This document shows, piece after piece, positions 38,228 to 49,073 of a stretch of DNA of 64,000 nucleotides. The stretch comes from Chamaecrista fasciculata (Eukaryota; Streptophyta; Magnoliopsida; Fabales; Fabaceae), in contig QANZ01022559.1 of NCBI GenBank assembly GCA_003254925.1, positions 66,873 through 130,872 of the forward strand. The letters run 5' to 3'. Each line of letters opens with the position of its first letter. Position 1 is the first letter of the stretch. The position numbers were made by a program, and so were the translations under genes. A model generated the notes under the pieces. The model searched no databases. It was not told where the DNA came from and was given only the letters and a program-made list of their open reading frames with translations.

Positions 38228-39252
38228 TGTTAAGAAATTATAGAGCGAGCGCAGCGGAAAAACAAAAAAAAAACGTAAAATTAAAATTTAAAACGCATAC
38301 TCTATAATTCCCTTACAGGATCCACTAATTGCGTTTATTCTAGTAAGAGAAGAGGTATACCTAAAAATCAATCGGTAGCTTTGGAACTTGCGAATCCGAG
38401 AAGTCCACTAGAACGTGTCCTTCCTATGCCGGTGATCCACACGAGCAGTTTGGTAGATACCCAGGTGCTAGCCTCCTTCTCTTCTCCAAGAGAATCCGGG
38501 AACCCAATCTACGGTTCTTGAATGTTCAAGAACAATTCTTGAACCCCCAAGAAAAGTGGCGCACAAAGACCAAGAACCATTCTTGATCACACTCAAGCCC
38601 TAAAATATTAGGGTTTAAGTCGAACTTTCTCTCTCTAAATTAGGGTAAATCGAAATTTCTCACCACTTCAATGAGGCAAGTCGACTTGGCCTAGTGTATT
38701 TATAGAGTTATTCTTGAAATTAGGGAATTGATAATTATAATCAGGAATCCCTAAATTAGTGAATTATCAAATTAGAAAATTATAAGATTACATTAATATT
38801 ATAATTTAGGACTTGAATTCTTAATTAAAATATTACATTAATATCTTAATTTGAATTCAAAATGCAATATGGAGATTCAAAATGCAAGATCAAATCTTGC
38901 ACTTGGACCCACCAAGAAATGCGCCATTCCCTAATTCTTTTATGGGAATTTTATAAATCAAAATAACAACCCTAACTCTTAGGAAGTTATAACCAACTTA
39001 TTAATTCCCTAACAATATTGAATTAAAATATTACCCTAATATCTTAATTCAAAATTTGAATCTTGAAATCAAAATCAAATCTTGAATTCAAATTCAAATC
39101 TTGATTCTAATTAAGAAAACAATTTTATTAATTAAAATCAAGAAGCATGAGGCGCCACCCTCCATCCTTGTTATCCTAATATTAGATAATTTAATAAATC
39201 AATAATCCCCTAACTTTTCGGAAGCTTATTTAATTTATTATTCCCTAAATTC
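38228..39252 (-). repeat. Partial 5' LTR of copia copy 1
   Basis: Collinear with the first half of the LTR at 56759-58878 (shared 'aggatccacta', 'ccggtgatccacacga', 'ggtgctagcctcc'). A TATA box (TATAAATA on the minus strand, 38697-38704) lies in the same position as in the other LTRs. Homology stops at 39252, so about half of the LTR is missing. Confidence 0.8.
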
Positions 39253-40806
39253 TGATGTGTGTATGGTCCACGGGTCGAGGTGACGCTTTATGCGCTCCCC
39301 GATGGGTTGAGAAATGATGTGGGTGTGTATTCTCCACGGGTTGAGGTGACGCTCTATGCACTCCCCGATTGGTTGAGATGGATAGAGAGATAATACTCCT
39401 CATACATGAGTGGAATATTTTTTACTTATGGCTGCAGTAAGTTGATTGTTGAATCTTGGAATTCATTGAAATTTGAATTTGTTGTAAATCAAAGGTTACG
39501 AGATGTTGGATACTAATCATGTTGACACTAGGGGACCTCATGGTTTTGTTAGCTTGAATGGTAGTGGTTAAATTGTTGTTGTGCTGTTGTAATCCTACAG
39601 GTCGGAGTTATCATGTGAATCTTGCTCGGTTGCTCATGGTTTTTTTATACACTACTCTCTTTGTTTTAACAATTGAGATTTCACTCTCGTCCCTTACCCT
39701 TTTTAAAAGAATTTTTCTTTATTAAGCCACTTTTAGTTTAAAGCAAGTCTTACAAGGATGATTCCTAACTTTTAAAATTATGATTACAAAGAGACCTACA
39801 CTTTCAAGTCCCTAATGAACTTCTTTCCACTTATATTCCTTAATGATTGTAATTAAAAAATGGGTATAACTCAATTTCTCTAAAATAATTTGGACAATTC
39901 TTCTTATAAATCTTGATCGTTGATGAGGGTTTCTAAGAGTTGATTCTGAGACTCGTTCCCCATTTCCAAATTTTATCTTGCTAAAACTTAAATTCTATTT
40001 ATTCATTTATTTAGTTGTTTTATTTTTGTTTAATAGATTCTAATCAAACCTCATTCTTTTTCAATATAAGGCATGTTTTTTTTATAACCCCTTGATTCTG
40101 CACATAATTACAAATTCATGATTTACATTTTGTTTTATGTTCACTTCAAATTTTGAGAATGTTACTTCTATTGCATGCCCTTCATTTCCCTTATGTGATA
40201 GTTCTCGTGTGGTAATGTTATAGGAACTAGATGTCATTGGAAATTATATTAAGTACAAATAATGTTATTGGTGACACCTGCCTCCTTCGTGGTGGCGCCC
40301 TACATCACGATTGGGATGGGTTAGCCGCTCACTGAGTTTTGACTCACCCCTTGTTTTAATATTTTCAGATACAGGTGCCGGTCCTACCACTCCATCTGCT
40401 TCAAGAGGGAGCTGATCTTGGATCCCACATCCCTGTTCATGTGGGTGGTTCTATTTTGATGTATATTTTGTATTAATTCTAGACTTGTCAGTTTCACTAG
40501 TACTTAAGGAGAGGTTTATGTGTCATGTTTTGTACTTATATGACCCCTCTATAGCTTGAGGCTGATTGGTACTACTTCTGTTTGTATGTCTTAAGTTAAC
40601 ACTTAAACTGAATTGATGGACTAACTCTTGTATGATGAGACCACACAATCTAGAATGGTTGAATATATATATATATATATGTGTTGTGGATTATCAGGTT
40701 ATCATTAAGGCGGTTGTTCTGAAATGTGTGTGGGTAAGCTTACGGTATGAGATTAACCCACATCCGTGCCGGTCACGTGCCCCTATGGGAGGTCGGGGTC
40801 GTGACA
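39253..40806 (+). repeat. Gypsy-like LTR remnant (Tekay/Del type), 5'-truncated
   Basis: Ends with 'ccggtcacgtgcccctatgg' and then gtcgtgaca, the kind of 3' end typical of chromovirus (Tekay/Del) LTRs. A diverged second copy of this end lies at 42751-42820. Near its left edge two roughly 80-bp tandem copies of 'ccacgggtcgaggtgacgct' and following sequence occur (39267 and 39334). A (TA)n tract lies at 40663-40681. No coding sequence. Confidence 0.5.
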
Positions 40807-41412
40807 ATCGACCTCTCAAATTGGAATAAAACAGAGTTCGACAATATCCAATCCAAAATCAAGTCACTTCATTTTCAGCTTCAAACTCTACAATCTTCCC
40901 CCCATCTCGGTGACTCCAGTTCACAAGAACTTCTTCGGAGAAGAGAATTAGAACATCTTCTGCATTGTGATTCCATCTTGTGGGCACAAAAAAAACCAAA
41001 ATTTGTGGATGACTCAAGGAGACCGAAACTCCAAATTCTTCCATTCGCGGATAAAGAATAGAGTTGTCCAAATGAAAAACGATGAGGGCAATTGGGTCTA
41101 CGATTATACTGAAATTGAAAAAATGACATTTTTTTCATTTTAAATAATTTATTCGGACACAGACCTCCCTCCTTCACAAGCTAATCTTCAACTCCTCTCT
41201 AAGTTGGAACTCCCCAATTTATCAGATCAACATAAACAATATCTCTTAAAGCCTTTCTCATATCAAGAAATTGAAAACACCCTTTTTCAAATGCAATCAG
41301 ACAAATGCCCTAGGAGTTTTAGTCCTCTTCTTTCAAAAATTTTGGACTGTCATAAAAGGCAATATCATAGCTTTATTAGTTTTTAGTCCTTTCTAGTTGT
41401 TGTACCAAAAAA
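40807..41412 (+). mobile_element. L1 LINE fragment with internal deletion
   Basis: Broken frames give peptides typical of the region upstream of and into plant L1 reverse transcriptase: LSNWNKTEFDNIQSKIKSL, then LLRRRELEHLLHCDSILWAQ, a frameshifted GDRNSKFFHSRIKNR, later FSYQEIENTLFQMQSDKCPR. The last matches the 'ALFQM…DKAPGPDGF' block. The sequence then jumps to an L1-type 3' end (tcctttctagttgttgtacc plus A-run at 41403-41412), so most of RT and RNase H is deleted. It abuts the gypsy-like LTR end at 40806. Confidence 0.65.
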
Positions 41413-41439
41413 AAAAATTCAATTTCGAAAAATATATGA

Positions 41440-42820
41440 TTTTGGGGACTATCATGAAAGAAACTTTCTTTTATGGAGAAGAACAGTCATTTTATCCCTC
41501 ATACTTCTGAGCTAGAATTCCCTTTCGGTCCCCCAAGTTTCAAATAATTCCAAAATGACCCCATCAGCCTTTTATATCACAGTATATACGACTCGTTCCA
41601 TTTTCATTCACGTCTCTCTCATCTCACGAGTCACTCCTTCCCATTCCCCACCGCCACAGCCAAGCTTCGCCGTCATCTGCCACCTCACAGCCGCCGGAAG
41701 TCGCCGACGGTGGTTCTGGAAAAAAGCGCCGCTCACCTCCTTCCTCCCTCTTAGGTAGTTTCTCTTCTCTTTTCCCCTCTTTTGGTTCTTCATGTATTGG
41801 CCACTAAAATTTCTGATCTTGCTGCAAATTTCTGCAACGTTGTTGTTTCATTTTTATGTATTTTAACGTTCCTTAACCTTGGTTGGAGCTTGGCTTCACA
41901 ATCATAAATTTAGGAACCCGATAAACTTAGGGCAAAACTTTAAATTGGGTTTCTGGTCAAATCTTCGGGTTTTCTTGAAAGGGTGGGTTTAGACGAGCTT
42001 ATTTGAGGATTATATTGAGTTCTTTATCATTGATTTGAATTTAGAAAGTGAATTTTGAAACTTGGTTAGCATGCTCAAAAACTTTAAAGTTGCATTTTGG
42101 TCCCTATGAGTGATTTTGGTAGTTTTGGCGAACTAAATGATCTTGGAATTATGGAGGGTTTTGAAATAACAATATTGAGTTTATTATGAAGAAATGAAAA
42201 TGTCAATTTCTAACTTGAAGAATAAGAGTGTCATGTTTGTAAAATTTCCCAAGTTTGGTGTTTCAGATAGTCTAAATGAATTTCTTTAAATGTGTCAAGA
42301 ATGTTTGCATTATAAATTGGGGATTTGATTTATAAATTGGGGATTTGATTTATGAATTGAAAGTAATTGGAAGTTTGAAGGGAATGTCAAAGAAATGAAT
42401 GACACATGCTCTTGATCTTTGAAGTTTGTTTGTGAATTTATCTTGAACTTGTGAAATTCAAAACATTTGCTAAAGCTCCCAAATTGAATGCCCAAGCCTC
42501 TTGTTGGTCCCTTGGCTAAGATGCTAGGATTTTAGGTGGGTGTAGGAAAGGGTAGGATAAGTGCTTGATTAGTAGGCCCATGTGTGACCTGTTAGCTAAC
42601 TTGTTAAAGTGTGAATTTGTGGTATTTTAGACCTTTGAGTCATTGTTGGCCAAAAAAAAAGACCTTTGAGTCATTGGAATTGTTTCTTGAATAGTAGTGT
42701 TGGTTATGTTATCAAGATTATGTTATGCTGATTGTTATTGATTGTCTCTGGGTAGGCTTATGGCATGGGGCGAGTCCATGTCTGTGTCGGTCATGTGCCT
42801 CCAAAGAGGGGATTGTGACA
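41440..42820 (+). repeat. Second gypsy-like LTR remnant
   Basis: Ends 'gggtaggcttatggcatggg'…'gattgtgaca', matching the end of 39253-40806. The interior contains 'ttttatccctcatacttctg' and 'tcggtcccccaagtttcaaa', common in this LTR class. The left boundary is uncertain, and no coding sequence is seen. Confidence 0.45.
42646..42660 (+). mobile_element. Tail-only retroposition scar, 15 nt, 16-bp TSD
   Basis: The insert is just ttggcc plus nine A. It is flanked by perfect copies of gacctttgagtcattg (42630-42645 and 42661-42676). This is what an extreme 5' truncation of a LINE or SINE copy would leave. Confidence 0.7.
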
Positions 42821-43319
42821 AATAGTATTCTGGCTTTTATTGTTTAGGCCCATATTGTATTTTTGTCGGATTGGACTACTCGGGTCGGTGAGCTTTGAGG
42901 CCCATGATCAAATCTAATATAAAATATTAGTGATTTAGTTCAATCAGTTGTATATTCAAACAGTTAACTGAACCAAATCAATCAATTTTAATATGTTTCT
43001 AACTAAACTAAATCGTCGATTTTGTTTCAGTTCGATTTAATTTATTTTAATTAAATTGATTTTGTTTGATTCTGAACCCCCTAATTAGAAGGCGGCTCCC
43101 CCTAGGGTCAATTGTAGAAACTTGAGGCTGATTTCTTAAATTCAAAGTCTGAAGTGAAAGGACTAAATACGGAATAATATAAATGTGCTGGTATTGCAAA
43201 TTTTCCAAGGTCGGGACTAGGGTTGAAACAATTTTATTTGGTGGATCCTTCTACCCTCTGATTAAGCCAAATTCCATTTGTTGGCAGATTCTTGTTGGAG
43301 ATACGAGAGGCAATCAAGA
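42821..43319 (+). promoter_or_regulatory. Upstream region and probable 5'UTR of the small Lys-rich gene
   Basis: 42920-43075 is dispersed repeat sequence. After about 43085 the sequence is less AT-biased. A good 3' splice site (tttgttggcag, AG at 43286-43287) precedes the ATG by about 32 bp, so a 5'UTR intron is likely. I could not identify a TATA box with confidence. Confidence 0.35.
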
Positions 43320-44021
43320 ATGTCGAAGAAGAACAATCTTGCTAAAAGGAGGAAACAACACGAATTTGATCTCCAAAGTATGTTCATATTCTGTTTTGTG
43401 TATGAATAGTTTGCCATATTGTGACGTATTTTACACCCATCATTTCTAACTCATGGGGATTTACGGCTGATGTTGTGGTTTTCTTGTAATTTAGGGGAGA
43501 AACAAGAGAAGGAAAAGAAGATAAAGAAGCTGCATGCGAAGAAAAATAAGATGAAAGTAAGTGTTCGCTCTGAGTTTACAAAGTTCTTGTTGTTTTCGGT
43601 ACTTTGATCTATATTTTCTTCTTGTGTGTTGTCTTCTGGGAAAATTTTTCAGAAACAACAGGGAATATAGGGGTCTGATTTCTTGAATATTAGTTGAATC
43701 CCAAGCTTTCATGAAGTAAAAAGACTTCTGTAGTGTGGTTAAATAAAGAGAATACAGAATACTTAAGTAGGGGAAAAATCTTTGGCAAATTAGGTTAACT
43801 TGCATTTTTAGCTCTATTTCATCGGAAGGATTTAATTCTTCATTTCATGCTGAACCCCTTGTTTTTTTCCCTTCTAAGTTTTCTTCTGAAAATACATTCA
43901 GGTTGATGGTAGTGACAAGAAGGGTAAAAAAGGATTTCAGGTCGGTAAAAGAAAAGTGAAGACCAAACTGACGGCGGTTGCTAAAGCTAAAGCTGCCCAA
44001 GCAATGGAGCTTGACAAATGA
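43320..44021 (+). CDS. Small Lys-rich protein, 79 aa, three exons
   Basis: Coding exons 43320-43377, 43495-43556 and 43902-44021 join with GT-AG introns (gtatgt…ttag, gtaagt…ttcag), the first inside an Arg codon and the second between codons. The start MSKKNNLAKRRKQHEF has no upstream in-frame alternative in the exon. Residues 1-40 are a charged helix with 'REKQEKEKKIKKLHAKKNKM', then a flexible KKGKKGF segment, and the end is QVGKRKVKTKLTAVAKAKAA and QAMELDK. The protein is about one third Lys, with several monopartite nuclear-localisation-like clusters and no transmembrane segment or Cys. This suggests a nuclear or nucleolar RNA/ribosome-associated protein, but that is inference; I do not recognise a named family. 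Coherent splicing and codon use argue for a real gene. Confidence 0.8.
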
Positions 44022-45368
44022 GGATTGATTTGAGTAGTTTAAGGTGATATAGGTCGAACTTAACTTCTGTTGATGTTGTTTTGAGGTTGGATATGCTAGT
44101 CCATTACTCCATTCAGGTATCTGATGCTACGGACATGTATATTAGGTGATCAATTTTATTGTAGCTGTTCTCTCTCTTTTACACTTTAGTCTCCGGTTAA
44201 ATGTAAACATTTACTTTTTCGAAGATTTCTTAGTGTTACAATACTTATTTGTGTTGTTTTTCACTTTTGCTTGTTCCTCTTATATTTTATAATGCTATTT
44301 ACTTAATTAGTTTATATATTTTCAGTGCAGAGATTAGAAGAAGATTTATACATTACAGTTATTTCACCGTCCATATCGACATATTCTAACTGAAATCTGG
44401 AAAATACAATGGCTTAGTCCTATTCTGCTTTCTGGTACTACTTTTTAAGAGGATCACGATATGTTATCGGGTTAGGGTAATTCTTTGAGGGAGATGTGAG
44501 TGTCATGGAGAATAGCAAGATATTGCTGAACTGAATCCATTTTTTCATTTCCAGTCTCTCTGCTTTTCAAGTCTGAATTCAAGCATTGAGCCTTAGAATG
44601 CATGCCTGTTTGTTTAGATGTTCAGATCAGAATGGTCATATATTTGTCTTGGTTGCATCCTTAAACTGCTTAAATTCTTTGTGCTCTTATATGGACTAGG
44701 ATTAGGCTTGAAAGGTTGGAAGACATGGTTTTCCTATTGGGAGTCCAATTTGATGGAGGAGGTTGAGTTTCTGAGATAAATGGGTTTTGGGTGTATCAGA
44801 TTTGAACATCATGTATGTGCCAAATTTTCAATTTTAGACATGAAAGGTTTGGGAGGTGAGCCATGTATGGTTCAACATTCTGTGACTGCTGTCGGATTTC
44901 TATATTGTAAGCTTTTCTTGAGTTAATAACTCAATCCATGACAGCTTACATATATACTTTAGTTCTTGAAAGTTATGAAGGCAATGCAATTTAGTCTCTT
45001 GAGCTTATTTTTTAGGAACTAACTTGCAAGGACAAAAAGATTAGTTCCATGACTTTCTGAGATTATTAAGAAGTGTAAATTATAAACTTTTAGAGATTGA
45101 GTTGTTAACTCATGTATCTTTTAGGGATTGATTTATATGTTTACTCTTCTTGTTTGCAAGTTTTGTGTTGCTGATTGCTCAATACATGTATTCCTTCTGG
45201 TAGTAGGCACCTGTTGAATAGTTTGGCACTTTGAATGAAAATTATTGCTTCTTCAATTTGGTAGTTATGGAGTCTTCACATATTTTAGTTTCAACCTGAA
45301 AAATTATCTGTCTTTTACATTCTCCATCATTCTTTTAGGCTACAATATGCATTTTCTTTTACTTTTTT
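44022..45368 (+). other. 3'UTR of the small gene, then gene-free DNA
   Basis: No coding sequence. 44930-45135 contains weak mirrored motifs (aataactcaatc / gattgagttgttaact) of the GAGTAAACTA MITE family, too decayed to bound. Confidence 0.4.
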
Positions 45369-45803
45369 TTTGACAAAAGTACCTTTTTGGTCTCCAAACT
45401 TTACATCAATTTTCAATTTCGTCCTCAATGTTTGTTTATTGTCACTTTTGTCCTTAAAATGCTATATTTTGAATGATTTTTTCCTTTGCTCTTTACTTTA
45501 GTCTAATATTAACGACAAATTTTACATGGTTAATGACAAATCATGTAATATTGTTTGAAAAATAAATTTAAATTCTAATTCACATTGAAAAACACGATGA
45601 AGTCTGTCGTTATTTTATTGAAAGAATTTAATCAAAAGATAAAAATGAATCAAATGCGAAACTCATTTTATTAAAAGTAGTTAGTCAAAAAATAAAAATG
45701 ACTCAAATGTGAAACTTTAGGGACAAAATTGGTAGTAAACAAACATTGAAGACATAATTGAGAATTGATATAAAGTTTGGGGATGAAAAGTGTGTTTTTC
45801 CTT
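45369..45803. mobile_element. Foldback MITE, about 435 bp
   Basis: The left arm 'ggtctccaaactttacatca', 'tcctcaatgtttgtttattg' is mirrored by the right arm 'aaacaaacattgaagacata', 'tgatataaagtttggggatg'. The centre repeats 'attgaaagaatttaatcaaa'. No TSD could be fixed. Confidence 0.65.
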
Positions 45804-46705
45804 CTTTTTTTCTTGGTCTGATTCATGAGGTTGAACTTTGAAGAGTACTCTTTTCCAGTCCCAAGAAAGCTGTGAAATTCCTGTTTTCACCTCAACGTTC
45901 TAATAGCTCAGCTTGTACTATTTAGAGCCTGTTTGTGGGCCCTTTCCATCCAATCCCATCTCATTCAATCTTAATCTGATCTTAGGATTGGATGAACAAT
46001 AATGGTTGGGTGTTTTTTGAAACCTCTATCTCATCTCATCTCATCTCATCCACATCATCATCTCATTCACAACATCATCTCATTTTCTCTTACAATTACT
46101 AATCTATCCCTACTTATACACCTATAATTACCTATACTTTAATGCAAATATAAAAAAAAAAAAGAACTAGACAAAATAGTAATTTTACATACCCTCATTT
46201 ATTACACTTATAATTTTCTCTCTCTATCTATCATTTCTCATCATTTTTTTATCTTTTCCACTTACACACTTTTTCTCTTTCTCTCTCTCACACACACATA
46301 CACCTCTCTCTCTCTTTCACACACCCCACACACACTCTTATATATATATAATTTATATTAATTTAATTAAACAAAAAATTTACAATATTATTATTTTTTA
46401 GTTCCAATATTCCTCATTCTTCAATCATACTTGTCTCTTATATTATTATAGAAAGAGTAATGCTATAAAAAGATCCATTGCTTAAGTAATGGACTTTTTA
46501 TAGTCTATCTCTCTCTTTATCAAATCAAAATTTGAATATAAAACTTTGATGTGAGAGTGAATGATGGAGAGAGAGATAAACTGTAAAACTCTATTGCTTG
46601 AGCAATACAGATTTTTATTGAGGAATGATAGAAAATTAATGAAATGGGCATAAAATAAGATAATCTCAGATATTGTATTTTCTTCAGTTTTCGGTTATTT
46701 TGAGT

Positions 46706-46803
46706 TTGGATATGTTCTATATATGTGGACAATGGTTCTATCTATATTTTTTTNAGTTTGGATATGTTCTATATATGTGGACAGTGGTTCTATCCATATT
46801 TTT
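46706..46803. repeat. 49-bp tandem duplication with an N at the junction
   Basis: 'agtttggatatgttctatat' and the following 29 bases occur at 46706 and again at 46755, with two differences. An undetermined base lies between them (46754). Confidence 0.75.
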
Positions 46804-46905
46804 TTGTCAAATTAAAGGACTCCTAAATCTAATAACGCTAATGTATTGAATGGAGAAAATACAAAATGACCCACGTGTATGTACAGAATAGAAAAATATA
46901 GGGTT

Positions 46906-47315
46906 AAAGGGTCAATTTAGTCCTAAATGTATGCCTTAATAGTCATTTTGGTCCATTATATTTCAAAATATTCAAATTGCTCCTAAGTATTTGCAAATTG
47001 TTTCATTTTGGTCCCAACTAGTGAATATGGCTTGTTTAGAGCTACAAATGATGGCCGCTCATAGGAAGGGATATCTGTTTTTTTTTTAACATCTATTGAA
47101 GGAAAAACAATGAATAACGGTAATATTTTTTTAGGGACCAAATACAAAAGGGTTAAAGGGTTAATTTGGTCCTAAATGTTTGTTCTAATGTTGATTTTGG
47201 TACACCATTAATCATTTTGCTAACATTTAGGACCAATTTCAACATTTAAAAAAATAATGGACCAAAATGAATATTAGGACATACATTGAGGACCAAAATG
47301 AACCTTTCACCACAC
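46906..47315. mobile_element. Degenerate GGGTTAAAGGGTC MITE, possibly two partial copies
   Basis: 'gggttaaagggtcaatttag' starts at about 46912 and a second start, 'gggttaaagggttaatttgg', lies at about 47150. The shared right arm contains 'aataatggaccaaaatgaat' and 'aggaccaaaatgaacctttc'. Same family as 17098-17636. Confidence 0.6.
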
Positions 47316-48090
47316 ATTTTATTAGAATTTAGTGTTGTTTTCTAATTTGCTATTTGGTCCTCAAACTATTATTTGTTAGTTTTTTGTCATTCAATTTCAT
47401 AAATAGACTCCATTATTAATGATTGGGGTTTTCTACAAGGCCCCAGTTATCTTTTACACATGTTAGAGATTGATTAATTGGAACAGTTCGAATTCATGGA
47501 CCAAATTATATGTCAAAAAATAATTCCAATATTATTTTCTTTTTGGCCCATAATCTCATCCACTTGGATTTGGATTGACCCCTAACCCTCAATCCAAAAT
47601 TTTCTCATCCTCACAATTTCCAATACCATATCACACTTCCCAATATCATCTCATCTCAATATTATTTCAATCAAAACACAACCAAACACCTATCATCTCA
47701 TCTCATTATCTCCATCTCATCTCATTATTTCTTACCATTTCTACCCCTATACAAATTACAAAAATCCATCAACTTATTTCTACCGACCACAATCATTACA
47801 TACCCTTTTATATAATTTCACACCCTATTTAACATCATTATCACTAAAATCACCCAAACACCAATACATCATCTCATCTCATCCAATTAAAAAATAATCT
47901 CATCTCATCCATTTGGATGAGATTGGATGAGATTGGATTAAAATTAACTGCCTCCCAAACAGAATAGGCACAAGGATTAAGGGGTATGAAAAAGAAGTAA
48001 AGGGCCTTTTAGTTTTAATTTTCATTTTTTTTATCCTCTCTCATTTGTTATATTTCTTTCCTAAACATAAAATAAAAATTAAAAGTCAAT
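47316..48090. other. Gene-free, catctcat-rich repeat DNA
   Basis: Dominated by 'catctcatctcat' microsatellite-like sequence, the right part of the TIR element ending near 47971. No gene. Confidence 0.4.
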
Positions 48091-48356
48091 GATATCACCA
48101 TGAAGAGCTCAAAAAAAGTCAAGTTATCTAGATCAAAATCCATTAGCATGTTTCATGTCAAGCTTCCTAATTAAAGTTTTTAAGGTTGATTCAAGTGAGA
48201 CTCGATGTAGAAGATGAGATTCTGATATCACCATGAAGAGCTCAAAAAAAGTCAAGTTATCTAGATCAAAATCCATTAGCATGTTTCATGTCAAGGGTCC
48301 TAATTAAAGTTTTTAAGGTTGATTCAAGTGAGACTCGATGTAGAAGATGAGATTCT
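48091..48356. repeat. Near-identical 133-bp tandem duplication
   Basis: 'gatatcaccatgaagagctc' starts at 48091 and 48224, and the following sequence to 'gaagatgagattct' is the same except at one short site (cttcc against ggtcc). The high identity implies a recent duplication. Confidence 0.85.
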
Positions 48357-48546
48357 TATGTGATTTTTTAATTTTTTTTTTTAACAAAAGATTCTCATGT
48401 CTCAAATTAACCATCGGATCATAATTGTTATAGTTGAATAACTTAAAAAAATAGATCCAAACAAAAATTATGGGAAAAAATTTTGAACAGTACAATAATA
48501 TTATTAATAACAACTTTAGGGATTGTGATTTGTTAGATTGTTTTTT

Positions 48547-48823
48547 GAGTAAACTACTAAATTGGTCCCTGGATTATTGACTTGCTGACAGATTGGTCCC
48601 CGAATTTAGGAAATTGACAAATAGGTCCTCAAATTTTTCTAACATTTGTCAAATAGGTCCTTCTGTGCATGTTATTCAGGGACCTATTTGACTAACGTTA
48701 GAAAAATTTGAGGACCTATTTGACTCGTTAGAAAAATTCGGGGACCTATTTGTCAATTTCCTAAATTCGGGGACCAATCTGTCAGCAAGCCAATAATCCA
48801 GGGACCAATTTAATAGTTTACTC
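48547..48823. mobile_element. MULE-type MITE, 277 bp, 10-bp TSD
   Basis: Termini GAGTAAACTACTAAATTGGTC and (inverted) GAGTAAACTATTAAATTGGTC, with a nearly complete palindrome between ('ccgaatttaggaaattgaca' / 'gtcaatttcctaaattcgg'). The 10-mer attgtttttt lies at 48537-48546 and 48824-48833. Confidence 0.9.
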
Positions 48824-49073
48824 ATTGTTTTTTCTACAAAGGCTTCAAATACTCGGCCCAAATAAATTGGGCCTGTTTGGGATTGCACAAAATGAGTAAC
48901 TTTTTTGTTTATTTTTGGGTAGGCAACTTTTTTTTTTTATTTTGACCCAAAAGTGCTTCCTACAATAATTTGGTTTATTTGTTTTTGCTCCTGTAAAAAA
49001 ATCAGTTTTCTGCTTACGAAAGAAAAAAATTCAATCTTCTTAAACTCCATTTATTTCAAAATTATTTACTTAA

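Larger units (their letters stand above)
31573..39252 (-). mobile_element. Ty1-copia retrotransposon, copy 1, truncated at both ends
   Basis: Minus-strand order: partial 5' LTR (38228-39252), primer-binding site, leader, gag, protease, integrase and the first part of reverse transcriptase. It ends abruptly at 31573 after the SIYGLK motif, so the rest of RT, RNase H and the 3' LTR are missing. The outer part of its 5' LTR is lost at 39252, where gypsy-like sequence begins. A foreign solo LTR (36067-38176) sits in the leader. The family is the same as the copy at 51508-58878, as shown by near-identical coding sequence. Confidence 0.9.
45925..47971. mobile_element. Possible 2-kb TIR element with GCCTGTTTGGG-type ends
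   Basis: The left edge 'gagcctgtttgtgggccc' and the inverted right edge gtgcctattctgtttggga are similar. Both are followed inward by 'ccaatc(c)catctcat' / 'ccaatctcatccaatctcat' repeats. No transposase and no TSD are seen. The interior is AT-rich and carries other insertions. Confidence 0.4.

Noticed and set aside
46000..46130. catctcat microsatellite as a regulatory element
   Set aside because: It recurs at 47695-47905 as part of the subterminal sequence of one TIR-like element, so no regulatory role is supported.
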